From the NCBI RefSeq assembly GCF_040703035.1, contig NZ_CP159996.1:3134001-3198000 (forward strand): 64,000 bases of DNA, written 5' to 3'. The translations under genes and the position numbers were made by a program. Within the stretch, counting starts at the first letter, position 1. The number at the start of each line of letters is the position of its first letter. This document shows, one piece after another, positions 27,159 to 36,658 of this stretch. A model generated the notes under the pieces. It saw only the letters and a list, made by a program, of their open reading frames with translations. It searched no databases and was not told the origin of the DNA. The stretch comes from Terribacillus aidingensis. Lineage in GTDB: Bacteria > Bacillota > Bacilli > Bacillales > Amphibacillaceae.

Positions 27159-28429
27159 GATTCTGTCACCTTTTCCACATTAAGATTTAGTTTCGCTTCA
27201 GCTGCTTTTGCTGTAATGACTGAAAGAACCACATATACTGCTGCCGCACCAATCAATCCGTTCAATGGCGGGATACCAGGCAGAAACTTCGCTGCACCAG
27301 CTCCGATCGCCCAGGCGATCATTGCATTCCAGTTCACTGCTTTGAATGTCATCGTTTCAAACGCTGGGTACTTCCCGCGGCGTACGATGAAGTAGTCTGC
27401 AATCAATATGGCGCCGATTGGCGGTAATACAGCGCCTAGCGTTGTTAGGAAACCGACAAAGTTGTTGTACAGCCACATCGCCAGAATCGTCCCGACAATA
27501 CCGTTGAAGATAACCACTTTACTCTTTTTGATTTTCGTAATGTTGGAGATTCCTAATCCGGATGCATAAATCGCACTATCATTCGTCGTCCAGATATTCA
27601 GCCCTAGAACGATAATTGCTGGGAAGATAAGTCCTTGCAGGAACATTACTTCGGAAATATCCGATTGACCTGTTATAATCGCGCCGATCGCTCCGAAAAA
27701 GAACATAAGTGAGTTACCGACAAAGAAAGCGAAGACTGTTGTTATGACAGCATTTTTCGGTTTGTCAGCGAATCTCGTAAAGTCAGGTGTCAATGTTCCG
27801 CCGCTGATAAAGGACCCAACACAAATCGTCAGTGCTGCTGCAATGCTTATTTTCTCTGTTGGCTGATACTGCATAAGTTCACCAAATCCGCCAATAGTAT
27901 CGACTGCCTCAAGGGCTGAAAACCCTCCAAGCGCAATGATCGACGGTACTGCGATAAAGCTTAGGATTGTCAGAGCTTTCATTCCGAAGAAAGCTGTTGC
28001 AGTCATTCCCAACCCCAGAATGATGATCAAAATATACGTATCTATTCCAGTTACTCTGTGAACCGGCACTGCGAACATAGCCGCGCCGACTCCGAACCAG
28101 CCCACTTGCGTTGCACTTAGCAGAAAAGAAGATAAGTAGGATCCTTTTTCACCAAAAGCATAACGCGTCAATAAATGCGTAGATAGTCCAGTCTTGGCTG
28201 AGATATGGGCAAGCGCCCCTGTATAGAGTCCCAGGATCAAGTTACCTGCTAGAACGATCCAAATAAATTCTGTCATGGACAAGCCTAATCCAAGCGTTCC
28301 GCCAGATACCATACTCGCTGAGAAAAATGTAAACCCAAGCATTACCATCATCATCTTCCAAAAACCGCTCCGATATGACCCCGGGACTGGCTGCAATGAA
28401 AAATCATGATCAATCTTTTTTTGTTCCAT
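27155..28429 (-). CDS. codB: Cytosine permease
   Basis: A 424-residue NCS1-family transporter with 12 predicted helices. The N-terminal HDFSLQPVP and [14 protein letters not shown] stretches, and [14 protein letters not shown] after helix 6, are typical of CodB. It imports cytosine for CodA. AGGAGG precedes the ATG. It is first in the codBA operon, behind a leader with a PyrR-type attenuator. Confidence 0.94.
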   Translation of the reverse strand: MEQKKIDHDFSLQPVPGSYRSGFWKMMMVMLGFTFFSASMVSGGTLGLGLSMTEFIWIVLAGNLILGLYTGALAHISAKTGLSTHLLTRYAFGEKGSYLSSFLLSATQVGWFGVGAAMFAVPVHRVTGIDTYILIIILGLGMTATAFFGMKALTILSFIAVPSIIALGGFSALEAVDTIGGFGELMQYQPTEKISIAAALTICVGSFISGGTLTPDFTRFADKPKNAVITTVFAFFVGNSLMFFFGAIGAIITGQSDISEVMFLQGLIFPAIIVLGLNIWTTNDSAIYASGLGISNITKIKKSKVVIFNGIVGTILAMWLYNNFVGFLTTLGAVLPPIGAILIADYFIVRRGKYPAFETMTFKAVNWNAMIAWAIGAGAAKFLPGIPPLNGLIGAAAVYVVLSVITAKAAEAKLNLNVEKVTES

Positions 28430-28471
28430 TATTATTCCTCCTGTTTTAGTTAGACTAAAACTGGTACCGAG

Positions 28472-28604
28472 GAAAAAAGAAAGAGGCTTCCTGCCATCAC
28501 TGACAGGAAGCCTCTTTAAACATGAGGATATAAGGGTATAGCTATCCCATTACTCCGCATAGTTTCCGAATGTCCTTGTCAGCCTCACGGGACTGAATTA
28601 AAGG
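28472..28604 (-). promoter_or_regulatory. PyrR-dependent transcription attenuator upstream of codBA
   Basis: Read on the minus strand, the leader has a PyrR binding element at 28604-28574: CCTTTAATTCAGTCC, then CGTGAGGCTGACAAGG. This closely matches the B. subtilis pyr anti-antiterminator (AGTCC, GAGGCTG and AAGG landmarks). It is followed by a 14-bp terminator stem (28480-28493 with 28504-28517) and a T run at 28479-28472. PyrR bound to UMP/UTP would favour termination, so codBA should be on when pyrimidine nucleotides are low. Confidence 0.87.
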
Positions 28605-28625
28605 TACCAGTATCAAATTAAAGAT

Positions 28626-28654
28626 ATTATTACAATAATTTCGAGATAAGTCAA
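28626..28654 (-). promoter_or_regulatory. Sigma-A type promoter of codBA
   Basis: On the minus strand TTGACT (28654-28649) and AATAAT (28631-28626) are separated by 17 bases, with a TG one base before the -10 hexamer. The start site would be about 20 bases upstream of the PyrR element. Confidence 0.7.
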
Positions 28655-28705
28655 CAACTTCTCGAAACACTCGTTTAGTAAAGCAGATTTTATATTAAGG
28701 AGATT

Positions 28706-28739
28706 TAATACAAAACGGCATCCCTTTAAGGATGCCGTT
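28706..28739 (-). terminator. Terminator of the BcrAB-type operon
   Basis: The 10-bp stem AACGGCATCC/GGATGCCGTT (28714-28723, 28730-28739) is followed by TTTTGT on the minus strand. Confidence 0.8.
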
Positions 28740-28763
28740 CCTATCTTACATCTGCTGCCATAC

Positions 28764-29456
28764 CTAGAAGTCTTTCTTCACTGCCTTACCAATAACAAGA
28801 TAAGCAATGATGAACCCGATGATACCAAGCACTACCGGCACAGCAGTGAAAGAGAACAAATTCGTGCCATCGCTATTAATCGAAGAAGATAAAATAACAA
28901 TAATCAAAATTGAAGATGTGATCGTAGCAGGTACGGAATATTTCCTCATTCCGAAAAACAATGGAATAAGCGACATTCCCGCCACTGAAATCCCAGTGAC
29001 CAACAGATGCCCCGTGTTTTCCCATAGTAGATTGATCGGGAATGAAAACCACAAGATGCCGTATATGTTATTCAGCAGACCGAAAATAATCGATAGCAGA
29101 AATACCGATACTAGAAACAATACAAATGTTAATAAGCTTATGACAATCACTTTAGCCATGAGCAATTGCTTCCGACTAACAGGTGTCGTGAACAGGACTG
29201 TTATCGTTTTACTCTTAAACTCCTCAATAACCATGTTCGATAGCAGAACCGAGGCATAAATGACAAATGCAGCTACCGCCATAACCTCAATAAACATCAT
29301 AATTTCATCTGCGCTGGCAATAGAATCAGCGGTTATTTCCGTATCAACTCCAAGCAATAGAAGGATACCAAGTATTCCAGCGTTTATTAAAAGGAATGTC
29401 ACACCTACCGTTAGGAAGTTCATTCTCTTCATTTCTAACCTCATCAGATTAAGCAT
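28764..29456 (-). CDS. ABC-2 type transporter permease
   Basis: A 230-residue membrane protein with six hydrophobic helices and the ABC-2 permease look of BcrB-like exporters (MVIEEFKSKTITVLFTTPVSRKQLLMAK is the typical cytoplasmic loop). ATG 29456 has GGGAG upstream and overlaps the ATPase gene by eight bases; a longer frame to 29567 runs through that gene. With the ATPase it probably exports a lipid or an antimicrobial peptide. Confidence 0.85.
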   Translation of the reverse strand: MLNLMRLEMKRMNFLTVGVTFLLINAGILGILLLLGVDTEITADSIASADEIMMFIEVMAVAAFVIYASVLLSNMVIEEFKSKTITVLFTTPVSRKQLLMAKVIVISLLTFVLFLVSVFLLSIIFGLLNNIYGILWFSFPINLLWENTGHLLVTGISVAGMSLIPLFFGMRKYSVPATITSSILIIVILSSSINSDGTNLFSFTAVPVVLGIIGFIIAYLVIGKAVKKDF

Positions 29457-30375
29457 GTTTTTTGCTCCCTTCCATACGCTGCATGAAATAGCCTTCCAGT
29501 GATAGATTTTTATTGTTGATCTTTCCAATTTCGACGCCATTGCGAACCATCGCCAGTATAATATCATTCTGAGAGATAGCAGGATCGTAGACGTTGATCA
29601 GATCCTCTTCTTCTTTCACTTGGAAGTTTTTCGCTTGAAGCTCATGCTCCAATACAAAAGCTGCTTTTGGATAGTCGGATACCGAAAGCTCGATATGCTC
29701 TGTGTGATTGCCTCGTATTTCTGCCATGGATGTTTCTTCAATCAACATGCCTTCACGGATAATCCCGATTGTATCGGCAATTTGCTCGATTTCTCCAAGA
29801 ATGTGACTGGAGATCAAAAGTGTGATACCGTACTGCCTGCTGAGCTTGTAAAACAAGTCCCGCAGCTCCTGCATGCCGATCGGATCCAAGCCATTTACCG
29901 GCTCGTCTAAAATCAATAGCTCGGGCTTTGTCACGATGGCTCTCGCAATTCCCAATCTCTGTTTCATTCCAAGCGAAAATTCTCTGACCGGAATGTCTTC
30001 CACATTCTTCAAATTCACTAATGCCAACGCCTCCGAGATAGCATCTTTCTTGTAGTAGCCCATGTATTCACAATAGATTTCCAGATTCTTTCTGGCAGAT
30101 AGCTTATCGTAAAAGATTGGATATTCGATGATACAGCCTATCCGTTTGAGTACTTCATGAGAATTGGCTTGCAGCCTCGTTCCGAGCACCTCTATGTCTC
30201 CGCCTGTTGGCTTGATGAGGCTGGTCATCATTTTCATAATGGTTGTTTTCCCTGCTCCATTCGGACCGAGAAATCCATAAATTTCGCCGCGCTTCACATT
30301 CATACTGACATTGGAAACAACGTCCTTCCCGCGGTACCCCTTTGTCAGCTGATGCGTTCTGATAGCATATGTCAT
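29449..30375 (-). CDS. ABC transporter ATP-binding protein (BcrA-like)
   Basis: A 308-residue ATPase. Walker A GPNGAGKT is at 37-44, the signature SLGMKQR at 134-140, Walker B LLILDEP at 153-159, followed by NGLDP. The extra C-terminal 80 residues are typical of bacitracin/lantibiotic-type exporter ATPases. It is third in an operon with an OmpR-type regulator and a kinase and overlaps the permease. The two-component genes upstream suggest the exporter responds to a cell-envelope stress such as an antimicrobial peptide; the substrate is unknown. Confidence 0.9.
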   Translation of the reverse strand: MTYAIRTHQLTKGYRGKDVVSNVSMNVKRGEIYGFLGPNGAGKTTIMKMMTSLIKPTGGDIEVLGTRLQANSHEVLKRIGCIIEYPIFYDKLSARKNLEIYCEYMGYYKKDAISEALALVNLKNVEDIPVREFSLGMKQRLGIARAIVTKPELLILDEPVNGLDPIGMQELRDLFYKLSRQYGITLLISSHILGEIEQIADTIGIIREGMLIEETSMAEIRGNHTEHIELSVSDYPKAAFVLEHELQAKNFQVKEEEDLINVYDPAISQNDIILAMVRNGVEIGKINNKNLSLEGYFMQRMEGSKKHA

Positions 30376-30432
30376 ACGCTAACCCCTTTTCGTTGATTTC
30401 CTTCACTTTATCAAAGGAAACTGTCATTCCAC

Positions 30433-31407
30433 TTACGGAATCCTTACGACTTTCTTAAGTTTGCTGTAATCGCTTATTTTGGGCTTCGGGAATGTAAGTG
30501 TAAAGGTAGTTTTCGTATTTGGTATACTGGTGAAATGGATTTTCCCCTGCATTTGCTCCGTCAAGCGCTTGGCGATCATCAGCCCAAGACCGCTGCCCTG
30601 CGCTGTGGAGGTTCTCGCATCATCCCCTGTGTAAAGCCGCTCGAAGATCCGATCTTTATCAGTTTCCTGAATTCCTTTTCCTTTATCCCACACCTCTATA
30701 TAGACGTTCTCCTCGTCCTGACGCAAGGTCATCCCAACGGTTTTTCCATCCTTCCCGTAGCGAATGCTATTGGACAATAGATTTTCCAAAATACGTGTAA
30801 GCGCAGCCGGATCTGCTTCTATATGTATCGACTCCTCTGGCAAATCAATATGTACAGCAAATCCCTTACTTGTTAACGTATCGTAATAGCCAAGTATCGC
30901 TTTGCGGCAAATCTCGTTCAGCTGAATCCGTTCCATTTCCAGCTGCCAATCCTCTGATTCGAGCTTCGCCAGGTCAAAGAAGGTATTGATCAATCCCGCA
31001 ACCTCCATAACCTTTACTTGAACCTTGCCCAGAAGCACTTCTCTCTCTTGCGCACTAAACTGCTTGTCATGCTGAATCGTCTCTATATATCCAGAAATAA
31101 CGGTGAGCGGTGTTTTCAAATCATGCGAAACATTCGAAAGCATCCGATTGGTGGATATCCGGAGGCGCGCCAGATCTGCCATGGATTCCTGGTGAAAATC
31201 CAGCAAATTATTAATCTCGTTCAGCAAATCGCGCAATCGCTGATCTTCCGTCACGAGCAATAACCGCTCAGCAGAATCCGTTGCAGTAATAGCTTTGAGT
31301 TTCACGGTCATATACTGCAATTGCCTGCTCATTTTCTTCTTTGTCCGGAAGTGCAGAAACAGCAAAATACCTATGCACACTACCAAAAAGGCAACAACAT
31401 AAATCAT
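30433..31407 (-). CDS. Sensor histidine kinase (EnvZ/PhoR type)
   Basis: A 324-residue kinase with one N-terminal helix (about residues 1-19) and almost no extracellular part, so it is an intramembrane-type sensor. The H-box is SNVSHDLKTPLTVISGY (His95). Then come an N-box (LENLLSNSIRYG), DKGKGI and GSGLGL. ATG 31407 overlaps the regulator's TGA. Minimal sensors of this kind, next to an ABC exporter, commonly report peptide antibiotics through the transporter. Confidence 0.9.
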   Translation of the reverse strand: MIYVVAFLVVCIGILLFLHFRTKKKMSRQLQYMTVKLKAITATDSAERLLLVTEDQRLRDLLNEINNLLDFHQESMADLARLRISTNRMLSNVSHDLKTPLTVISGYIETIQHDKQFSAQEREVLLGKVQVKVMEVAGLINTFFDLAKLESEDWQLEMERIQLNEICRKAILGYYDTLTSKGFAVHIDLPEESIHIEADPAALTRILENLLSNSIRYGKDGKTVGMTLRQDEENVYIEVWDKGKGIQETDKDRIFERLYTGDDARTSTAQGSGLGLMIAKRLTEQMQGKIHFTSIPNTKTTFTLTFPKPKISDYSKLKKVVRIP

Positions 31408-32102
31408 GTGTTTATCTCCATCTTGTAACCAATGCCCCATATCGTTTTTATATACTTAGGAGCAGACGCATCATCCTCAACCTTCTCCCGCAATCTGCGG
31501 ATATGGACATTAATGACATTATCATCCCCGTAATAGGCTTCCTTCCACACACTTTCAAACAGCTGTCCTTTTGTGAACACTTGATTTGGACTTGTTGCAA
31601 GCAAGCGTAAAATCTGGAATTCCTTTGCTGTCAGATTAACAGGCTCCCCTTTTTTGCTGACAGAGAAGTTATTCAAATCAATACGCAAATCATGCACACT
31701 CACGACTTGCTCCTTCTCTTCGTATGGCTGACTATACTGCTTCGACCGCCGCAGTGCCGCCTTCACCCTCGCGGTTAACTCAATGAGCGAAAATGGCTTT
31801 GCTATGTAATCATCTGCACCAAACCCAAGCCCCAGCGCCTTATCCACATCACTATCCTTCGCAGACATGATGAGTATCGGCAGCATGCTCTCACGCCTGA
31901 TCAGCTGCACAATATCCAGCCCGTTATAAGCAGGCAGCATCAAATCAAGAATAATCAGATCTACACTTTCCTGAGCAAACAGATCCAATGCTTCCTGACC
32001 ATCAAATGCCGTGAAAACCGTATATCCTTCCCTCTTCAAATGAGATGCGACCATCTCATTAATTTGTGTATCATCTTCCACTAGCAGTATGGATTCATTC
32101 AT
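31404..32102 (-). CDS. OmpR-family response regulator
   Basis: A 232-residue protein: receiver domain with VEDD at 8-11 and phospho-acceptor Asp53 (LDLMLPAYNG), Lys in DDYIAKPF, and a C-terminal winged helix (about 130-230, ending YIKTIWGIGYKME). It is the first gene of the operon regulator-kinase-ATPase-permease and probably controls that operon itself. Confidence 0.93.
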   Translation of the reverse strand: MNESILLVEDDTQINEMVASHLKREGYTVFTAFDGQEALDLFAQESVDLIILDLMLPAYNGLDIVQLIRRESMLPILIMSAKDSDVDKALGLGFGADDYIAKPFSLIELTARVKAALRRSKQYSQPYEEKEQVVSVHDLRIDLNNFSVSKKGEPVNLTAKEFQILRLLATSPNQVFTKGQLFESVWKEAYYGDDNVINVHIRRLREKVEDDASAPKYIKTIWGIGYKMEINT

Positions 32103-32203
32103 TTTTTCACTTCTTTCTCCCGAAATATTACATCTATAAAACCAGTATACGGGAAAAATAGAGGTGATTTTGTTTTATTTCTGATCTTTGACATGGTCCA
32201 CAA

Positions 32204-32238
32204 ATAAAAAAACAGCCTCCTATATACAGGAGGCTGTT
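32204..32238 (-). terminator. Terminator after the chemoreceptor pseudogene
   Basis: The 11-bp stem AACAGCCTCCT/AGGAGGCTGTT (32211-32221, 32228-32238) is followed by a T run on the minus strand. Confidence 0.85.
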
Positions 32239-32241
32239 CCT

Positions 32242-33577
32242 TTAAAATTTAAATTTCGCCAATGCTGCTTGTAAATCCATCGCCATCCCCGAAAGAGCTT
32301 CCGACGAAGCAGAAATCTCTTCCATAGCGGCAGATTGCTGCTGTGATGCAGCTGCATTCGTTTCATTGGATTCGGCATTTTCACGTGCCGTCATCTTGAC
32401 TTTGTCCATTACTCCTACAATGCTATTACTTCCGGCTGAGACTCCTTTAATTGTTTGAGAGACTTCCTGGACGTTGTTTGTCACTTGATCAATTGCTTGT
32501 TTGATGGACTGGAATGATTCATTAACGTTTTCTGTTTTTCGGATGCCTTCTTCCACATTTTCTGCACCGTACTGCATGGCTGAAACAGCTTTATCTGTTT
32601 CAGTTTGGATATCCGAAATGAGAGAAGCAATCAGCTGTGTAGAATTAGCCGATTGCTCAGCTAGTTTTCTTACTTCATCCGCAACAACAGCAAAGCCTTT
32701 GCCTTGCTCACCAGCTCTAGCGGCTTCAATTGCCGCATTCAGCGCCAGTAGATTCGTTTGATTTGAAATATCACTGATCAGATGTCTCAGCGATTGTTTT
32801 CATAACATCTGACAGGTTCTCTCGCATCTCACTTAGATTCATTGTCAGCTGTCCAATTTCATCGTTTGAAGAATCCTCAACAACGTCAGAAAAATCACCT
32901 TTACCTGCATTATGCATGGCCTGAGAGATGCGACCCAGTCTTTTCTTAATACCTCGGGTGAAGAACAATACCACCACGATGGCTAAAATCACAACGATGA
33001 CCAAGACTGCAATAAATATTTTTGTGAAGTCAGCAATACTTGATGCAACCATGCTATCCGAAGCCCCGACATACCATATGCCAACAACTTCTCCCCGGTC
33101 ATTTTTTATTGGTGAATAAGCTGTCTGGTAACTGTTCCCGACTACCTCAGCTTCCCCATAATAGTTTTCTTCCTTCTCAATAACAGCTTGTTTAACTGCA
33201 TCTGAAACCTGTGTTCCGACAGCGCGTTCTCCATCGGTCATTACATTCGTAGCAATACGAGTATCCTGTTGAAAGATCGTTACAGTATCCCCTGTCAATT
33301 CCCCTATCTCGTCTACCAAATCATAGTTATCGTTCATTTTGGTTTCACCTTTGTACAAGGCACCATCCCTGATTTCCCAGGAACCAGGATGAACCGCATT
33401 GATATACTCTTCGGCCAGCCGCAGATCTGATTTTGCTTTTTCTAATGCAATACCTTTCATTCCGTGTGTCATATTATTCATGACCACATAAGAGATAATT
33501 CCAGCGAATAGTAGAACAACTGTTAGCACAAGTAAATTTATTTTTGTGCCAAGCTTAAGACGATTGATGACTCTCAT
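32242..33577 (-). pseudogene. Methyl-accepting chemotaxis protein, broken by internal deletion and frameshift
   Basis: The 5' part (33577-32771) encodes a normal N-terminus: a membrane helix at about 15-32, a single-Cache periplasmic domain, a second helix near 187-207 and a HAMP domain, ending in KTIAETSDQ and a stop. The 3' part resumes in another frame at once with [40 protein letters not shown], the conserved signalling tip, and ends in FKF. A typical receptor would have over 100 residues of signalling coiled coil between these points. So the gene has lost part of that region and its reading frame. AGGAGGGTG before the ATG is intact. Confidence 0.88.
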
Positions 33578-33806
33578 TCGTCACCCTCCTGATGTTTTCT
33601 AACCACTACTATCGTGAAATTAGCTGCAAATGTGGTTATGACGCACTTTCCCGTTTACAGTGGCTTATCATATATCGGCTATATTTTTCAGAATTAAAAT
33701 TGTAAATTGTGGGATTGGTAGAAAATAGATTTATTTTCCATACCCCCCCTTATAAATGCGCTTACGCATCCTATAACCCATCAAATTTTTAGGTGATTAT
33801 ATGTTA

Positions 33807-33835
33807 TTGAATTCTCGCTGACAACTTGCTATATT
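33807..33835 (+). promoter_or_regulatory. Sigma-A type promoter of proS
   Basis: TTGAAT (33807-33812) and TATATT (33830-33835) are 17 bases apart, just before the T-box leader. Confidence 0.65.
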
Positions 33836-33841
33836 AAATTA

Positions 33842-34081
33842 ATAAATAAGCAATCAATGATGTGACCAAGTAAATAAGGATTGTGAACCAGAAAATATAG
33901 CCTTGGCTGAGAGCTATATCACCCCTTCTTATTGAAACCTGCCACGGAGATGTTAGATAAAAACTAACCGAGTCGTTTCGTTACAAACGTAAAGGACTTA
34001 ATACCTTATATTAAGTTGAACTAAGGTGGTACCACGTCTGTTAAGCATAGAGACGTCCTTTCTGGACTCTCTATGCTTTTT
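33842..34081 (+). promoter_or_regulatory. T-box leader upstream of proS
   Basis: The T-box sequence AAGGTGGTACCACG lies at 34023-34036. It is followed by a terminator stem (AGCATAGAGA with TCTCTATGCT, about 34044-34077) and a T run. The upstream part has stem I landmarks, including a GAACCAGAAAATA stretch and a specifier-side GAAACCTGCCACGGAG. A CCT at 33938-33940 fits a proline specifier codon. Uncharged tRNA-Pro should stabilise the antiterminator and turn proS on. Confidence 0.9.
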
Positions 34082-34102
34082 ATATTTAAAGGAGGAAAAA
34101 CA

Positions 34103-35539
34103 ATGTCCCAAAAGACAAACGATTTTACAAAATGGTATATTGATACGATTCAAAAAGCTGATTTAATTGATTACACGCCAGTACGCGGCAGTATCGCATT
34201 CAAGCCGGATGGCTATGAAATCTGGGAGCATATTAAAGAAGAAATGGATAAGCGATTTAAGGAGACTGGTCACCGTAATGCCTATTTCCCTATGCTAATT
34301 CCTGAATCTTTCTTCCAAAAGGAAAAGGATCATATTGAAGGCTTCTCTCCGGAGCTTCCTTGGGTGACTGAAGCTGCTGGTGAACAGTTAGAAGAGCGTC
34401 TGGCATTGCGTCCGACATCGGAAACGATGATTGGCCATTTGTACTCTAACTGGATTAAGAGCTATCGTGATCTTCCTGTACTAATCAATCAGTGGGCGAA
34501 TGTATTCCGCTGGGAGAAGAAAACTCTTCCATTCATTCGCACATCTGAATTCCTATGGCAGGAAGGTCATACGGCTCACGTGGATGAAAAAGATGCACGT
34601 AAAGAAACGATGCAAATGCTCAGCATCTACAAACAAGTCGTGGAAGAATTGCTCGCAATTCCTGTTTACGATGGACAAAAAACACCATCTGAGCGCTTCG
34701 CTGGTGCAGTAGACACCTTCTCCATCGAAGCAATGATGAAAGATGGTAAAGCCGTACAAGCTGGTACCTCTCACTACTTAGGAACAAAATTTGCGGAAGC
34801 ATTTGATATCAAATATCTGAACAAAGAGAACAAGCACACGCACGTGCATACAACATCATGGGGTACATCCACACGTCTAATTGGTTCCGTCATCATGGTT
34901 CATGGCGACGAGCAAGGACTTGTTTTGCCACCGAGAATCGCACCGACGCAAGTTGTGTTGATTCCAGTCGGTCCATGGAAGAAGAACCCTGCAATTATGG
35001 AGAAGTTAGACGAAATATTTGCAGCTCTTAAAGCACAGGGCATCCGCGTTCGCCTTGATGATTCAGACCAATCTCCTGGTTTCAAATTCAATGAATGGGA
35101 GCTAAAAGGTGTCCCTGTACGAATTGAACTAGGACCACGTGATTTGGAGAATAATCAAGCTCTGATGAAAGCTCGCGATGCAGATGAAAAAGCAGCCGTA
35201 GCTTTAGAATCTGTAGTCGGGAACATCCAAAAAGAACTTGAAACGATGCAAACTCGACTATTCGAGAAAGCAAAAGCATTCCGCGCAGAGCACTCCCATA
35301 CGCATATCGATACTATGGAACAACTGAAGCAGCATCTGGCAGAGTCCGAACAAAACGGCCAAATTCCTGGCTGGGTTCTAGCAGGCTGGTGCGGAGACGA
35401 TGCTTGCGAGGAAGGCGTAAAAGAAGAAACGAAATTCACTACACGGAATATTCCGTTTGACCCGCCAGCAACTAAAAACACTTGCCTGCATTGCGGCAAG
35501 GAAGCAAAACATACAGTTTGGTTTGCTCGGGCATATTGA
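34103..35539 (+). CDS. proS: Prolyl-tRNA synthetase, archaeal/eukaryotic type (ProS3-like)
   Basis: A 478-residue class II synthetase of the short archaeal type, which lacks the editing insertion of the usual bacterial ProRS. Motifs: KPDGYEIWEHI at the N-terminus, RPTSETMIGHLYSNWI and FRWEKK (motif 2), GTSTRLIGSVIMVHGDEQGL (motif 3), and a C-terminal zinc-binding domain with CGDDAC and CLHC ending in WFARAY. ATG 34103 has AAAGGAGG upstream. Expression is under the T-box. Bacillaceae often carry the long bacterial ProS as well; whether one exists elsewhere cannot be seen here. Confidence 0.96.
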   Translation: MSQKTNDFTKWYIDTIQKADLIDYTPVRGSIAFKPDGYEIWEHIKEEMDKRFKETGHRNAYFPMLIPESFFQKEKDHIEGFSPELPWVTEAAGEQLEERLALRPTSETMIGHLYSNWIKSYRDLPVLINQWANVFRWEKKTLPFIRTSEFLWQEGHTAHVDEKDARKETMQMLSIYKQVVEELLAIPVYDGQKTPSERFAGAVDTFSIEAMMKDGKAVQAGTSHYLGTKFAEAFDIKYLNKENKHTHVHTTSWGTSTRLIGSVIMVHGDEQGLVLPPRIAPTQVVLIPVGPWKKNPAIMEKLDEIFAALKAQGIRVRLDDSDQSPGFKFNEWELKGVPVRIELGPRDLENNQALMKARDADEKAAVALESVVGNIQKELETMQTRLFEKAKAFRAEHSHTHIDTMEQLKQHLAESEQNGQIPGWVLAGWCGDDACEEGVKEETKFTTRNIPFDPPATKNTCLHCGKEAKHTVWFARAY

Positions 35540-35550
35540 TTTCTAAATTA

Positions 35551-35588
35551 AAAATGGATTGATCCAAGTGATCAATCCATTTTTTATA
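35551..35588 (+). terminator. Terminator after proS
   Basis: A 14-bp perfect inverted repeat (35551-35564 with 35570-35583) with a 5-base loop and T run. Confidence 0.9.
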
Positions 35589-35614
35589 CTTCACCATTCA
35601 TAATGGATGCGGGA

Positions 35615-36079
35615 CTAGTATCGTTTCTCCATCAAAAGACTTACCTTCCCTTCACGCACTTTCATTTCATACGGCGTATAGCCCATCTTTCCCCAAAAAC
35701 AAACAGCTGATTTATTCCTTTTATATACCGCAAGCCGACACTTGTTCGTTTGCCGGCGCAACATACTTTCAAAATAATCATAAGCTTGCTTTGAGATATT
35801 CGAGCCCTGGAACTTCTTATGAATGACAAATGACTCTATCCAAGGTGTATTATCTAAAGGATTTTTCATCGTAAAATCGACGATCCCAATATACTTATGG
35901 TCATTTTTGATGAGCATACGTCTCATTTTATAGGATTGCGCCTTAGCAAATGTCGTTTCTATATCTGCTAAAGTAATTGATTTTCTATTTCTGGTTACTA
36001 GATTGTATTCCGGATTTGAATTCATTATTGCAAGTTCTATAAACATCTTATTCATGTCGTTTTTCTCTAGACTAAGCAT
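35615..36079 (-). CDS. GNAT family N-acetyltransferase
   Basis: A 154-residue protein with the GNAT pattern: IGIVDFTM on strand 4, ESFVIHKKFQGSNISKQAYDYFE on the acetyl-CoA loop/helix (the Q/RxxGxA motif is degenerate, QGSNIS) and SAVCFWGKMGYTPYE near the end. Substrate unknown. The start is uncertain because no good ribosome site precedes the ATG at 36079; a later in-frame ATG at codon 9 or 12 is possible. It lies between proS and the degenerate copy of the proS 3' end. Confidence 0.75.
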   Translation of the reverse strand: MLSLEKNDMNKMFIELAIMNSNPEYNLVTRNRKSITLADIETTFAKAQSYKMRRMLIKNDHKYIGIVDFTMKNPLDNTPWIESFVIHKKFQGSNISKQAYDYFESMLRRQTNKCRLAVYKRNKSAVCFWGKMGYTPYEMKVREGKVSLLMEKRY

Positions 36080-36223
36080 AATAGTGATTAGTAGAACCTC
36101 TCTTTTGTTTGTTAGCTTATTTTTATATAAGCTACAACATCAACGTGTTTTTTACGTGTCCTTTACAAAGTGTTCATTGCAAAAGTGCATCCCAAGGACT
36201 CATTACCCAAAAACCTCTTCAAG

Positions 36224-36611
36224 GATTATAATCAAGTTTTGATGAAAGCTTGCGATGCAATGAAAAAGCAGCCGTAGCTTTAGATTCTAGTCGAGAACAT
36301 TCAGAAAGAACTTGAAACGATGCAAACGACTATTCGAGAAAGCAAAAGCATTCCGCGCAGAGCACCCCCATACGCACATCGATGCAATGCATCAGTTAAA
36401 ACAGCATCTGGCTGAGTCCGAACAAAGCGCCCAAATTCCTGGCTGGGTTCTAGCAGGCTGGTGCGGAGATGATGCTTGTGAGGAAGGCGTAAAAGAAGAA
36501 ACGAAATTCACGACACGGAACATTCTGTGCGACCCGCCCAAAACTAAAAACACTTGCCTGCATTGCGGCAAGGAAGCAAAACATATAGTTTGGTTTGCTC
36601 GTGCATATTGA
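36224..36611 (+). pseudogene. Degenerate second copy of the proS 3' end
   Basis: From about 36224 to 36611 the sequence follows proS 35152-35539 almost base for base (for example AATCAAG..TGATGAAAGC, then TTCGAGAAAGCAAAAGCATTCCGCGC cut here in two matching blocks). It has several small deletions in the first 110 bases that break the frame, while the last 95 codons (from RLFEKAKAFRAEH to WFARAY) stay open. There is no start region, T-box or ribosome site. It is the remnant of a duplicated or horizontally acquired proS. The zinc-domain cysteines are retained. Confidence 0.92.
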
Positions 36612-36618
36612 TTTCAGC

Positions 36619-36655
36619 AAAAAAGGAATGATCTAATTTAGATCATTCCTTTTTT
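36619..36655. terminator. Bidirectional terminator after the proS remnant
   Basis: The stem AAGGAATGATC/GATCATTCCTT is flanked by A and T runs, and lies between the remnant and the convergent racemase-family gene. Confidence 0.85.
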
Positions 36656-36658
36656 CTC

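Noticed and set aside
30155..30427. Short minus-strand frame overlapping the start of the ABC ATPase gene
   Set aside because: Reads the ATPase gene in a shifted frame and has no domain; the ATPase itself has all nucleotide-binding motifs.
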